From Armatimonadota bacterium (lineage in GTDB: Bacteria; Armatimonadota; UBA5829; DTLH01): a DNA stretch of 64,000 bases. The stretch lies in NCBI GenBank assembly GCA_029551395.1, contig JAKPFN010000046.1:24363-88362 (forward strand), given 5' to 3'. Positions 1-10,056 of this stretch are shown here, one piece after another. Made by a program: the position numbers and the translations under genes. A model generated the notes under the pieces. The model was given only the letters and a program-made list of their open reading frames with translations. It did not search any database and was not told the origin of the DNA. Each line of letters opens with the position of its first letter. Within the stretch, counting starts at the first letter, position 1.

Positions 1-1470
<1,470 letters not shown>

Positions 1471-1472
1471 CG

Positions 1473-2261
1473 TTAACCACGCTCCTTATCACCGCCTGTA
1501 AAATACCACATTTGGCCTTTTCCGAGCTTAACCGACTTCTTTATCGAAGCAACTATATAATCTTTTGCAAACTTGATGGAATCCTGAACCGAATCGCCTC
1601 GCGCAAGTCGGGCTGTGATAGCCGCAGAGAACACGCAGCCAGTCCCATGCATTGTCGGCCCTTCAACTCGCTCGCTTCTATACTCCACAAATTGAGAGCC
1701 GTCATATAACATGTCTACCGGCTCACCATCAAGATGTCCTCCCTTAATGAGAACATAATTCGGGCCAAAGTCATGAATCCGTTTTGCAGCTTCTTTTACA
1801 CTATCCAGGTCAGTTACCTGGATTTTCGCTAACTCAGCTGCTTCGACCAGGTTCGGTGTTACGATCAAGCATTTCGGTATGAGTTCCTGTCTCATCCTCT
1901 GTACAGCTCTAGCAAGAAGAAGCCTGCTGCCATCTTTTGCGAATATTACCGGATCAAGCACCACGTTCGGAATTTCGCGCCTGACTATCCGTTCAGCTAC
2001 TCTGCTAACAATTTCTTCAGAAAAGAGCATTCCAATCTTACAGGCATCGACTCCCATATCTCTTACGACAGAATCAATCTGTGCTGCCACTATCCTCTGC
2101 GGCACCTTGTTGATTTTCTGCACTCCAAGAGAGTTCTGTGCCGTAACTGCCGTAACCACTGACAGCCCGTAGACTCCAAGATCAGCAAAGACCTTCAGAT
2201 CAGCCTGAATTCCCGCACCGCCGCTTGAATCCGAACCAGCAATTGTCAGTGCAAGCTTCAC
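1473..2261 (-). CDS. thiD: Hydroxymethylpyrimidine/phosphomethylpyrimidine kinase
   Basis: Phosphorylates HMP and HMP-phosphate in thiamine pyrimidine synthesis or salvage. The ribokinase-fold signature is clear: ALTIAGSDSSGGAGIQADLK at the N terminus, VVTAVTAQNS, DPVIFAKDGSRLL and the anion-hole motif GTGCVFSAAI near the C terminus. I place the start at GTG 2261: GGAG sits six bases upstream and the codon overlaps the HAD stop as GTGA. A GTG at 2273 would add four residues. At 262 residues the length is typical. No other thiamine gene is next to it. Confidence 0.93.
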   Translation of the reverse strand: MKLALTIAGSDSSGGAGIQADLKVFADLGVYGLSVVTAVTAQNSLGVQKINKVPQRIVAAQIDSVVRDMGVDACKIGMLFSEEIVSRVAERIVRREIPNVVLDPVIFAKDGSRLLLARAVQRMRQELIPKCLIVTPNLVEAAELAKIQVTDLDSVKEAAKRIHDFGPNYVLIKGGHLDGEPVDMLYDGSQFVEYRSERVEGPTMHGTGCVFSAAITARLARGDSVQDSIKFAKDYIVASIKKSVKLGKGQMWYFTGGDKERG

Positions 2262-3067
2262 TGTTCGCTCCACGATATATTCAGCAGTTCAATCAAATCA
2301 TCTATAATGATTTCCGGCTTTAGCTCAAGTGGAGCAGTTTCTGCATCTTCTCTGGTTGAGATGCCTGTAGTGACCATCACTGTATGCGCACCGACTCTAT
2401 TGCCTACCAGTATGTCTGTTTCCAACCTGTCGCCTACAACGACAGTCAATTCTGAGCTGCCGCCAGCTATCTTGATGATCTTTTCTAATGCATAAGTCTC
2501 AGGTTTGCCGATAACGAATGGTGTTTGTCCTGATGCCGTCTCGATAGCGCTGACGATTGCACCTCCGCCAGGGATAACCACGCCTTCTTCTATAGGGAAT
2601 GTGGCATCTCTATTGGTGGCAATGAACTTTGCTCCAGCAAGAATCGCCTGCTGTGCATTAGTCAGCTTGTCGTAGTTGAACTGGCGGTCCAGCCCTGCTA
2701 TGACATAATCGACTTTTCCAACGCTTCCATTACGGAGGACTTCCACATCTGCAGATTCCAGTTCCTGGATAAGTCCTGCTTCACCAACTACATACGCTTG
2801 TATCCTAGTTTTACCCGATTCGCGGAGAAAGAGTGCTGTAGCATAGGCTGAGGTCATAATTTCCTCAGGTTGGCATTGAATATCCATTCCCTGGAGCTTG
2901 TCTTGGTAGTCTTTTCGAGACCTGGTAGCGTTGTTAGTGTAGAAGAAGACCTTGTTTCCACGGTGCCTGAGATGCGCCACAGTCTCGCTGGCATGCGGCT
3001 GTGGTTCGTTCCCTCGGTAAATAACACCGTCGAGGTCGAAAACGTAAGTCTGCGGCCTATTAATCAA
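2258..3067 (-). CDS. HAD-IIA family sugar/aryl phosphatase (NagD-like)
   Basis: A phosphatase with the HAD nucleophile motif VFDLDGVIYRG, motif II FYTNNATRSR and the acidic motif VVGDRLETDI with the trailing VTTGIST typical of the NagD/4-nitrophenylphosphatase subclass. The open frame begins with ATG 3106. However, a good promoter (TTGACT, 17 bases, TAGACT at 3125-3097) overlaps those first codons, so transcription probably starts near 3090. I therefore choose TTG 3067, eight bases after GAGAGG, which gives 269 residues reading LINRPQTYVF. It is the first gene of a run with thiD, the MBL hydrolase and pyrG. Confidence 0.88.
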   Translation of the reverse strand: MINRPQTYVFDLDGVIYRGNEPQPHASETVAHLRHRGNKVFFYTNNATRSRKDYQDKLQGMDIQCQPEEIMTSAYATALFLRESGKTRIQAYVVGEAGLIQELESADVEVLRNGSVGKVDYVIAGLDRQFNYDKLTNAQQAILAGAKFIATNRDATFPIEEGVVIPGGGAIVSAIETASGQTPFVIGKPETYALEKIIKIAGGSSELTVVVGDRLETDILVGNRVGAHTVMVTTGISTREDAETAPLELKPEIIIDDLIELLNISWSEQ

Positions 3068-3096
3068 TCCCACTGCCTCTCTTTTATCAACCTGAA

Positions 3097-3125
3097 AGTC
3101 TACCATTAATTAGCCCATAAGTCAA
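3097..3125 (-). promoter_or_regulatory. Promoter of the HAD-thiD-MBL-pyrG run
   Basis: On the minus strand, TTGACT (3125-3120) and TAGACT (3102-3097) are separated by 17 bases, a good housekeeping-sigma match. The -10 box falls inside the longest open frame of the HAD gene, which argues for the downstream TTG start at 3067. Confidence 0.65.
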
Positions 3126-3269
3126 TTACAATAATTTTTAAATTTGAAGTTATACAGCGTCACTTACATACTCAATTTTGTGTTTGATAGACTAGCCCAA
3201 GTGTTCCAATCGATGTTGGAGGGTAGACTTGATGAAAGTATATGTGGAGTATTACCCGTGGAGGTTAAA

Positions 3270-3803
3270 ATGGAGATTGAGAAGGTTCTGCAAGGTGATT
3301 CCTGGCTTGGGCATCCTGTCCATCCGGCAATGATATCCATTCCCATTGGTTTTTGGTTATTTGGTTCGATTATGGACGGTATTGCTGCTGTTACTGGCAG
3401 TGAATGCGCACAGGAAGCGGCTGATTATGCGATTATCGGAGGCGTTGTAGGAGCAGGTATCGCTGCAGCAACTGGAGTAGGGGAGTTCCTAAGAGTACCG
3501 CAGGGAAATACCGCTCAAAGAGATGCCGTTACTCATGGAGCGCTGAATGCTGCTGCTACTGCAATATTCGGGGTCAGTGCTTCGCTTCGAACAGGGCAGC
3601 ATGGCCGGGGAAAATCTACTGGGATTTTACCAAAGCTTTTATCTTTAGCTGGAGTCGGAGTTATTATATATACAGGCTGGCTTGGCGGTAAACTGGCTTA
3701 CAGCTATGGTGTTGGTGTACAAAAAGAGCATATTGAGGAAGAGGACAAACAGCCACTCAGCCAGGATATCAAAGAAGAACAAATGCCTAGAGCGCATGCT
3801 TGA
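3270..3803 (+). CDS. DUF2231 family membrane protein
   Basis: A 177-residue membrane protein of the DUF2231 family. The family signature WLGHPVHPAMISIPIGFW sits near the N terminus and is followed by about four hydrophobic helices. The C-terminal tail is charged (KEHIEEEDKQ). The open frame extends upstream to 3144, but GGAGG at 3260-3264 sits five bases before ATG 3270, and the family motif begins about ten residues later. Some family members are associated with Rieske-type redox proteins; none is visible here, so its function is unknown. Confidence 0.8.
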   Translation: MEIEKVLQGDSWLGHPVHPAMISIPIGFWLFGSIMDGIAAVTGSECAQEAADYAIIGGVVGAGIAAATGVGEFLRVPQGNTAQRDAVTHGALNAAATAIFGVSASLRTGQHGRGKSTGILPKLLSLAGVGVIIYTGWLGGKLAYSYGVGVQKEHIEEEDKQPLSQDIKEEQMPRAHA

Positions 3804-3979
3804 GCATTTACTTAGCAATCAGAGATAAGAACTAGGTATTTTCCTGTTTAATAGATAACACGGGTGAAGGTCATAATACTTTTACTGTCTTCATTTACCT
3901 AAGTCCTTTCTTAAGGATGTTAATCTGACTGAGCACCTGCCTTACATCCTCATTGTTCACTACTCGGTCATAAATATTC

Positions 3980-4008
3980 TTGACTCAACAGTGCATTGCT
4001 GGTATACT
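3980..4008 (+). promoter_or_regulatory. Promoter of the YebC gene
   Basis: TTGACT (3980-3985), a 17-base spacer and TATACT (4003-4008). Transcription would begin near 4015, just ahead of the GGGAGG Shine-Dalgarno. The ATG at 3991 lies upstream of that point and so cannot be the start. Confidence 0.75.
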
Positions 4009-4032
4009 GAGCTTAGCGGGAGGTGCACTGAC

Positions 4033-4785
4033 TTGTCAGGTCATTCCAAGTGGCATAATATTAGATTGCGCAAGGGCAAGCAAGACGCAGAGCGCGGTAA
4101 AATCTTTACAAAACTTGCCCGTGAAATCATAGTTGCAGCAAAAGCTGGCGGAGGCAATCCGGATGCTAATGTTCGGCTGCGCTTGGCGATCCAAAAGGCT
4201 CGCGATAACAGTATGCCAGCCGATAACATTAAGAGAGCTATCCAAAGAGGTACCGGTGAACTCGAAGGAGTTGTCTACGAAGAGGTAACCTACGAAGGTT
4301 ATGGTGTGAATGGTGTGGCTGTTCTGGCCCAATGCTTGACCGATAACAGAAACCGTACGGTTGCAGAGCTTCGAAATGTGTTTAGCAAGTGCGGCGGAAA
4401 CCTCGGAGAATCAGGTTCAGTTGCCTGGATGTTCGACCAGAAGGGTGTTGTTACGATATCTGCCGAAGCATCAGATGAAGACTCAATAATGATGGCTACG
4501 CTCGATGCCGGAGCCGAAGATATCCGTAAAGAAGACGACACTATCGAAGTAATAACCAGACCTGAGGATCTTCAGGCTGTTCGTGATGCTTTGAACGCTG
4601 CTGGGATTCCATTTATGGATGCTGAAATCTCGATGATCCCAAAAACAACTGTTCGAGTCGAAGGAACCAAAGAAGCTGGACAGATACTCAGGCTTGTTGA
4701 GATGCTTGAAGATCTGGACGACGTGCAAAACGTCTACGCCAATTTTGATATCCCAGATGAGATTATGCAAGAAGTCGCTGCGTAA
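4033..4785 (+). CDS. YebC/PmpR (TACO1) family protein
   Basis: A 250-residue cytoplasmic protein of the YebC/TACO1 family. Members are annotated as transcriptional regulators, and recent work links them to translation of difficult peptide stretches. The N terminus SGHSKWHNIRLRKGKQDAER is the family hallmark. The start is TTG 4033, which directly precedes SGHSKW and follows GGGAGG (4018-4023) by nine bases. The promoter position supports this. Length is normal. A ruvC gene, a common neighbour, is not present. Confidence 0.95.
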   Translation: MSGHSKWHNIRLRKGKQDAERGKIFTKLAREIIVAAKAGGGNPDANVRLRLAIQKARDNSMPADNIKRAIQRGTGELEGVVYEEVTYEGYGVNGVAVLAQCLTDNRNRTVAELRNVFSKCGGNLGESGSVAWMFDQKGVVTISAEASDEDSIMMATLDAGAEDIRKEDDTIEVITRPEDLQAVRDALNAAGIPFMDAEISMIPKTTVRVEGTKEAGQILRLVEMLEDLDDVQNVYANFDIPDEIMQEVAA

Positions 4786-4799
4786 TCTGTAAAATTGAT

Positions 4800-4830
4800 A
4801 GGCCGGTCGCAAAAAGGCCGGCCTGTTTCC
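4800..4830 (+). terminator. Possible terminator after YebC gene
   Basis: AGGCCGG (4800-4806) pairs with CCGGCCT (4818-4824) across an 11-base loop. It is followed by only a short GTTTCC run, so termination may be weak. Confidence 0.45.
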
Positions 4831-4879
4831 CAAAGACTGGGATTATAATAATTACCTTCAAACCGGAGGTGGGTGTACA

Positions 4880-5101
4880 ATGATTAAGCTCCGGGTGGAT
4901 TGGCACCAGGCTTGTCAGTCTTGTGGTACTGAAGTAGTTGTGGACTATCTAGATCAGTGTCCAAAGGAGATTCTATGTCCATGGTGCGGGGCTAAAGTGC
5001 TCATAGACATCAAGAATGGAAACCTGGATGCTAGAGAAAGGCTCACATCTGCACTTTTTGCGCTGGAATCCCAAATGAACCAGGAACTAACGCGTACCTA
5101 G
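4880..5101 (+). CDS. Small zinc-ribbon protein
   Basis: A 73-residue protein with two paired-cysteine knuckles: CQSCG near residue 13 and CPWCG near residue 37. This is the pattern of a single zinc ribbon. The remainder is a charged helix ending in QELTRT. CCGGAGGTGGG lies ahead of ATG 4880 at good spacing, so translation is likely. It stands between the YebC and nitroreductase genes on the same strand. I recognise no family. Nucleic-acid or protein binding is plausible only because of the zinc ribbon. Confidence 0.7.
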   Translation: MIKLRVDWHQACQSCGTEVVVDYLDQCPKEILCPWCGAKVLIDIKNGNLDARERLTSALFALESQMNQELTRT

Positions 5102-5287
5102 CGCATACTTGCTGGCTTACTCATCAAAACTACCTTATAAATCTGTTGATAATACAGATGACCTGTTTCTCGCCTCTCAAATCACTCATCATTTGCCTTG
5201 AATCATAATTCCACTAAAAACATTGAATAATTCTGAAGGTTACAAGGGCCTATTGATCTAATTGATCTCTGGTGGAGGTGTATAAAA

Positions 5288-5785
5288 ATGGATGCCATAG
5301 AATGTTTGAAAACCCGAAGAAGTGTTCGAAGTTATACAAACCAGCCAGTACCCAGAGAAGTAATTGAAGATATAGTCGATGCTGGGAGGCTTGCAGCGTC
5401 TGCTATCAATATTCAACCCTGGCAGTTTATTGTTGTGACAGACAGTAGGATGAGACAGAAACTCGCTGATATTACGGACCACGGTAAATTTATTGCCGAT
5501 GCGCCTGTCTGTATTGTTGTTTTTTGCGAAGATTGTAAATACTATCTGGAAGATGGATCAGCAGCTACACAGAATATTCTGAATGCAGCTAAAGCTCATG
5601 GACTTGGCTCATGTTGGATTGCAGGTGATAAGAAACCTTATGCTGATCAGATAAGAGATCTGTTGGGATTACCTGAGAACTACAAGCTTATCAGTCTTAT
5701 CACAATAGGACATGCAGCATCCATACCAAACCCGGAGAAGAAAACCTTGTCTTCAGTGATGCACTGGGAGAGATTCTCAGGCTGA
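5288..5785 (+). CDS. Nitroreductase family protein (FMN-dependent)
   Basis: A 165-residue member of the nitroreductase superfamily, FMN-dependent NAD(P)H oxidoreductases that usually work as dimers. It begins with the family signature CLKTRRSVRSYTNQPVPRE and contains SAINIQPWQF (FMN phosphate region) and AAKAHGLGSCWI near residue 110. GGTGGAGGTG precedes ATG 5288. A flavin reductase-like gene follows 31 bases later, suggesting a flavin-linked pair. The physiological substrate is unknown. A second nitroreductase is at 26240-26803. Confidence 0.88.
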   Translation: MDAIECLKTRRSVRSYTNQPVPREVIEDIVDAGRLAASAINIQPWQFIVVTDSRMRQKLADITDHGKFIADAPVCIVVFCEDCKYYLEDGSAATQNILNAAKAHGLGSCWIAGDKKPYADQIRDLLGLPENYKLISLITIGHAASIPNPEKKTLSSVMHWERFSG

Positions 5786-5816
5786 TATTTTAATATACAA
5801 AGGAGGAACTGGTTCA

Positions 5817-6278
5817 ATGGCAAGAAATATTGAGAATGCCCTTAATTCATTTACCTACGGGGTCTATGTAGTCAGCGGCCGTCGTGGTGAACGAGCCAAC
5901 GGGCTAACCTGCGCATGGGTTACGCGAGTATCGATGGAGCCGGCTTTGGTTGCTGTAGCTGTCGGAAAGCCCCGTTACACTCACGATTTCATTAAAGAAG
6001 GTGGAGCATTTGCTGTGAGTGTGCTTTCAGAGAATCAAGTGGAAATCGGCCGATATTTTGGTACGGTTTCAGGCAAGGATGAGGACAAGTTTGCTAAATA
6101 CTCACACTTCACAAAGACAACAGGTGTTCCTATTATTGCCGACTGCGCTGCCTGGGTGGACTGCAAGCTGATACACAGCTATGATGCAGGAGACCATACA
6201 ATTTTCGTTGGTGAAGTGGTTGATGCAGGTACTTCGGATGCTGCACCGCTCGTATTCAGACCAGGTGATTATTTCTAA
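5817..6278 (+). CDS. Flavin reductase-like, FMN-binding split-barrel protein
   Basis: A 153-residue flavin reductase-like domain protein. Family features are NGLTCAWVTRVSMEPALVAV (flavin-binding strand), the SVLSENQVEIGRYFG segment and a C-terminal HTIFVGEVVDAG. Such proteins bind FMN and reduce it with NAD(P)H or pass electrons to a partner oxygenase or rubredoxin. AGGAGGAACTGG precedes ATG 5817. Close spacing to the upstream nitroreductase suggests a shared transcript. Confidence 0.88.
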   Translation: MARNIENALNSFTYGVYVVSGRRGERANGLTCAWVTRVSMEPALVAVAVGKPRYTHDFIKEGGAFAVSVLSENQVEIGRYFGTVSGKDEDKFAKYSHFTKTTGVPIIADCAAWVDCKLIHSYDAGDHTIFVGEVVDAGTSDAAPLVFRPGDYF

Positions 6279-6389
6279 GGCAATAAATTTCTGCACGATA
6301 TTGTGCAAATGTATGAAGGATAATCGTTATTGAATAGCTAATGTTTTTATATAACCACAGGGCTGACTGGCCAACAAGAGGAGGATGAT

Positions 6390-7550
6390 ATGGGGAAGGT
6401 TAAAACTGGGATTATCGGCACTGGGTTCATAGGCCCAGCACATGTAGAAGCTGTCAGACGGCTTGGCTATGTGGAAGTAGCTGCAGTTGCTGAGGCAAAC
6501 AAGGACCTGGCAGAGCAAAAAGCAGCCGCTCTTTCGATACCAAAGGCCTATGGATCCTATCAGGAACTTCTTGCTGATCCGGAGATTCAGGTAGTGCATG
6601 TTTGTACGCCCAACACTCTCCATTATCCGATAGTGAAAGATGCCCTTCAGGCTGGCAAGCATGTTTATTGCGAGAAACCGCTTGCTATGAACAGCCGGGA
6701 ATCCGCAGAACTGGTCAAGATGGCTGATGATCTTGGTCTTGTAAATGCAGTCAACTTCAACTATCGGTTTTACCCGTTAAACCAGGAAGCAAAGGCAAAG
6801 GTGCAGTCAGGAGAGATAGGCCGAACGCTTGTTATTACTGGCAGCTATCTTCAGGATTGGCTCCTTTTACCTACGGACTACAACTGGAGGATAGAGCCTG
6901 ATCTTGGAGGCGAGTCCAGAGCAGTTGCGGATATCGGCAGCCATTGGTGCGACCTCATATCGTTCATCACCGGGCAGAAATTTACCCGAGTATATGCTGA
7001 CCTTGCTGTGGTCCATAAAACCCGCATGAAGCCTAAGAAAGCCATAGAGACATACGCAGGCAAGGAACTCACTCCTGAGGATTATGAAGCTGTGCCAGTT
7101 ACGACTGAGGACTATGGGACTGTTATGTTTGAGATGGATGGCGGCGCTCGGGGGGTCTTTACTGTCTGCCAGGTTTGTGCAGGCCGGAAAAATCGGCTTT
7201 ACTACGAAATCGATTGCGAGAAAGCGGCTCTTGCTTATGATCAGGAAGATGTGGAGCGGTTGTGGATTGGCCGAAGAGATGGCCCGAACCAGGTTCTGAT
7301 GCGCGATCCATCTATTCTTTCAAGCCACGCTAAACAATATACATCATATCCTGGAGGCCACCCGGAAGGTTATCCTGATGGTCTGAAGAACTTCATGTCC
7401 AGTTTTTATGGCTTCGTGATCTCAGATAAGGATCCAAGAAAGGAAAAACCGGACTTCCCAACATTCATAGATGGGCATGCTGAGATTGCAATAGTCGAAG
7501 CTGTGTTAACCTCTGCCAAAAAGCAGGCTTGGACGGAAGTTATCTACTAA
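6390..7550 (+). CDS. Gfo/Idh/MocA family NAD(P)-dependent oxidoreductase
   Basis: A 386-residue sugar or cyclitol dehydrogenase-type enzyme. The N-terminal Rossmann fold reads VKTGIIGTGFIGPAHVEA, and the family signature CEKPLAMNSRESAELV follows at about residue 94. The C-terminal alpha/beta domain contains GGESRAVADIGSHWCDL, matching the conserved DIGSH active-site region. AGAGGAGG precedes ATG 6390. The family acts on many hydroxy sugars and inositols; the substrate is not evident. It could belong to the same transcript as the flavin genes upstream, 112 bases away. Confidence 0.92.
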   Translation: MGKVKTGIIGTGFIGPAHVEAVRRLGYVEVAAVAEANKDLAEQKAAALSIPKAYGSYQELLADPEIQVVHVCTPNTLHYPIVKDALQAGKHVYCEKPLAMNSRESAELVKMADDLGLVNAVNFNYRFYPLNQEAKAKVQSGEIGRTLVITGSYLQDWLLLPTDYNWRIEPDLGGESRAVADIGSHWCDLISFITGQKFTRVYADLAVVHKTRMKPKKAIETYAGKELTPEDYEAVPVTTEDYGTVMFEMDGGARGVFTVCQVCAGRKNRLYYEIDCEKAALAYDQEDVERLWIGRRDGPNQVLMRDPSILSSHAKQYTSYPGGHPEGYPDGLKNFMSSFYGFVISDKDPRKEKPDFPTFIDGHAEIAIVEAVLTSAKKQAWTEVIY

Positions 7551-7589
7551 GTTGAACGGATATTTTTCCATGCGCTAAAAGCGCAGAAA

Positions 7590-8153
7590 GTGATGCCTAC
7601 TGTGTCGCAGCATTACAAAATTTTAGGTTGGCTATTCCTGATTTTTGGAGTCCTGGGAGTGCTTGGAAGTCTCGGCGGAATTGTATTTATGGGGTTCATG
7701 ATAGAATTTATCCAGCAGGATATTATGGAGAGTATGCCTTCATACGCGCCACAAACCGAAACGCCGGGATTAGCTCCATCTCCAACAGAACCAACACCTG
7801 TTCCAGAGCAACCAGCAACATCACCAGGAGATATACCGCAAGCAACTGATTCACAACAATCGCGGCCTGGTCAAGTTCCACCTCAGCAGTTTCTTGATAT
7901 ATTCAGGATAATTTGGATGGCGATTCTTGCCTTGGCATTGATTTCATCTCTGCTGTCAGTATTAGCTGGTTGGGGGCTGTTCGCACGGAAAGCATGGGCG
8001 AAAGTAATAACAATTATTGTCTCAGTTCTGTACATTATCAATTTTGCAGGTTTTCCCGTTATCACAGGCATTGGGATTTATGGTCTTTGGGCGATGTTCC
8101 AAACCGGCAAACCAAATGCCTGGGAGCAGTATGTAGCTGGAGAAAATCCGTAG
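7590..8153 (+). CDS. Hypothetical membrane protein with Pro-rich loop
   Basis: A 187-residue membrane protein. Residues about 10-35 form one hydrophobic segment (LGWLFLIFGVLGVLG). A Pro/Thr/Gln-rich loop follows (about 45-100, with PTEPTPVPEQPATSP), then two or three more membrane segments from residue 107. I do not recognise a family. The start is uncertain: GTG 7590, ATG 7593 and GTG 7602 all fit and no strong ribosome site is visible. It ends just before a strong terminator shared with nadE. Confidence 0.65.
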   Translation: MMPTVSQHYKILGWLFLIFGVLGVLGSLGGIVFMGFMIEFIQQDIMESMPSYAPQTETPGLAPSPTEPTPVPEQPATSPGDIPQATDSQQSRPGQVPPQQFLDIFRIIWMAILALALISSLLSVLAGWGLFARKAWAKVITIIVSVLYIINFAGFPVITGIGIYGLWAMFQTGKPNAWEQYVAGENP

Positions 8154-8176
8154 AAAGTAAATACTGGTTGATATTA

Positions 8177-8208
8177 AAAGGCCGGCAGCGATTCATCTGC
8201 CGGCCTTT
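8177..8208. terminator. Bidirectional terminator between membrane protein gene and nadE
   Basis: A perfect 12-base-pair stem, AAAGGCCGGCAG (8177-8188) with CTGCCGGCCTTT (8197-8208), around an eight-base loop. A-rich and T-rich ends flank both sides, so it can stop transcription of both convergent genes. Confidence 0.85.
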
Positions 8209-8213
8209 GTAGT

Positions 8214-9962
8214 TTATTCTCTGAATGCGTTAGTGATTGGAAGCCGCCGGTCTTTACCGAATGCTTTGGGGGTTATTTTTACTCCCGGGGCAGCCTGCCG
8301 ACGCTTATATTCGTTCCTGTCGACCATTGCAATTACCCGCCGAACAACATCCTCAGGATAACCTTTGGCTATAATCTCACCTGGAGAAGCATCCTGTTCG
8401 ATGTAGAGATGCAGTATAGGGTCCAGCAGTTCATAAGGTGGAAGTGTATCCTGGTCTTTCTGGTCTGGCCGAAGCTCTGCCGATGGCGGCCTTTCTATTG
8501 TAGTCTGCGGGATGACAGGGCTTATTGTGTTCCTGTAATTCGACAGCTCATATACGAGAGTCTTCGGCACATCTTTGAGCACAGCAAAACCACCAGCCAT
8601 GTCTCCGTAAAGCGTTGCATAGCCGGTAGCCAATTCGCTTTTATTGCCTGTGGTTAAAACAAGCCATTTGAACTTGTTGGAAAGAGCCATCAGATAGTTA
8701 CCGCGAATACGGGCCTGGATATTCTCCTCAGTTACATCTGATGGATAACCTTCAAATACTGGCTTGAGAGCAGTCTTATAACATTCGAAGACCTCTTGGA
8801 TTGGGATGGTTATAAGATTTATTCCGAGATTCTTTGCAAGCAGCTCTGCATCGGTTTTCGTGCCTTCGGATGTGAATATAGACGGCATAGAAACGCCTGT
8901 AACATTCTCCGGGCCAAGTGCATCGACGGCTACAGCTGCTGTTAGTGCGGAATCGATTCCTCCGCTAAGTCCGATGACCACATGGCTGAACTTATTCTTC
9001 TTAACATAGTCTCGGGTGCCAAGAACAAGTGCTTTATATACTTCCTCAACTCGCTCAGGAGGACTTACTTGCTTTGTTGCCAATCGAGGCCGTTCAATCT
9101 CTCGTTTCGGGCCAAGGTCTATCAATCGTACAGGAAATTCAGGATCTCTACAGGCAGGAGATTCCTGTCTCCATCTAGGGTCAGCCAGACGGGTATGCCA
9201 TACGCTACCGATATCAAGGTCTGCGACAACCAGTTCTTCCTCAAATGGAGTTCCGCGTGATACCAGTTTCGCACGTGGGTCTATAATCATAGAATGACCG
9301 TCGAAGACAAGCTCATCCTGACCGCCAACCTGGTTCACATACACAACGTACGCTGAATTATCGCCCGCACGGGTAGTGAGCATACTGTCTCGCCATTTCC
9401 ACTTGAGCGAATAGAACGGTGAAGCGTTTATGTTGATAAGAACCTGTGCGCCGGCAAGCGCTTGAGCGCGGTGTGGGCCATCGGGATACCACATATCTTC
9501 GCAGATCGATACGCCAAAAACTGGGCCGCCCAGACGGAAGATAGAAGTTTCGCAGCCTTTTTGGAAGTATCGAAATTCATCGAACACTCCGTAGTTCGGC
9601 AGAAACACTTTTCGATGTACCCCGGCTAACTTGCCATTGTGGATAACGGCAGCAGCGTTATAGATATCTGCATTAACATCTACAAATCCGCAAATAGTGG
9701 TGATATCATTTGAAGCTGCAATTATTTTGTCAAGCGCTTGCAGGTTCTTCTCAAGGAATGATGGCTTAAGGAGAAGATCTTCAGGAGGGTAGCCGGTAAT
9801 GGCAAGTTCGGTGAAAGCTATAATGTCCGCACCTGCATTGCGCCCCTGGTCTATGAAGTCTATTATCTTATCAGTATTGCCTTCGATGTCTCCGACGGTT
9901 GGATTGATCTGTGCAAGAGCGATTCTCAGGCTTCCGCGAATAGATCCGGTATGGTTATCCAA
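8214..9962 (-). CDS. nadE: Glutamine-dependent NAD+ synthase
   Basis: Amidates nicotinic acid adenine dinucleotide to NAD+ using glutamine. Residues 1-280 form the nitrilase-type glutaminase domain: FTELAITGYPPEDLLL holds the Glu, LPNYGVFDE the Lys and SICEDMWYPDGP the Cys nucleophile. The C-terminal synthetase domain has the PP-loop VIGLSGGIDSALTAAVA. At 582 residues it is a normal bidomain form. The frame opens at ATG 9983, but TTG 9962 lies eight bases after GGAGG and is my choice. A promoter (TTGCCA-18-TAGACT) ends only six bases before ATG 9983. Confidence 0.94.
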   Translation of the reverse strand: MDNHTGSIRGSLRIALAQINPTVGDIEGNTDKIIDFIDQGRNAGADIIAFTELAITGYPPEDLLLKPSFLEKNLQALDKIIAASNDITTICGFVDVNADIYNAAAVIHNGKLAGVHRKVFLPNYGVFDEFRYFQKGCETSIFRLGGPVFGVSICEDMWYPDGPHRAQALAGAQVLININASPFYSLKWKWRDSMLTTRAGDNSAYVVYVNQVGGQDELVFDGHSMIIDPRAKLVSRGTPFEEELVVADLDIGSVWHTRLADPRWRQESPACRDPEFPVRLIDLGPKREIERPRLATKQVSPPERVEEVYKALVLGTRDYVKKNKFSHVVIGLSGGIDSALTAAVAVDALGPENVTGVSMPSIFTSEGTKTDAELLAKNLGINLITIPIQEVFECYKTALKPVFEGYPSDVTEENIQARIRGNYLMALSNKFKWLVLTTGNKSELATGYATLYGDMAGGFAVLKDVPKTLVYELSNYRNTISPVIPQTTIERPPSAELRPDQKDQDTLPPYELLDPILHLYIEQDASPGEIIAKGYPEDVVRRVIAMVDRNEYKRRQAAPGVKITPKAFGKDRRLPITNAFRE

Positions 9963-9989
9963 TCGAATGTCCTCCAGTATCATACATGG

Positions 9990-10019
9990 AGTCTACACCT
10001 AAAAAGCCACTTTTGGCAA
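9990..10019 (-). promoter_or_regulatory. Probable nadE promoter
   Basis: TTGCCA (10019-10014), an 18-base spacer and TAGACT (9995-9990) on the minus strand. Transcription would begin near 9983, leaving about 20 bases of leader before the TTG start at 9962. Confidence 0.5.
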
Positions 10020-10056
10020 ACAGGCTTAGAGGAATATTTGCTGTCCTGGCACAGCA

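Noticed and set aside
5288..6278. Nitroreductase plus flavin reductase considered as a two-component monooxygenase
   Set aside because: No oxygenase gene is adjacent and both proteins are explained by their own families; the pairing stays an open possibility only.
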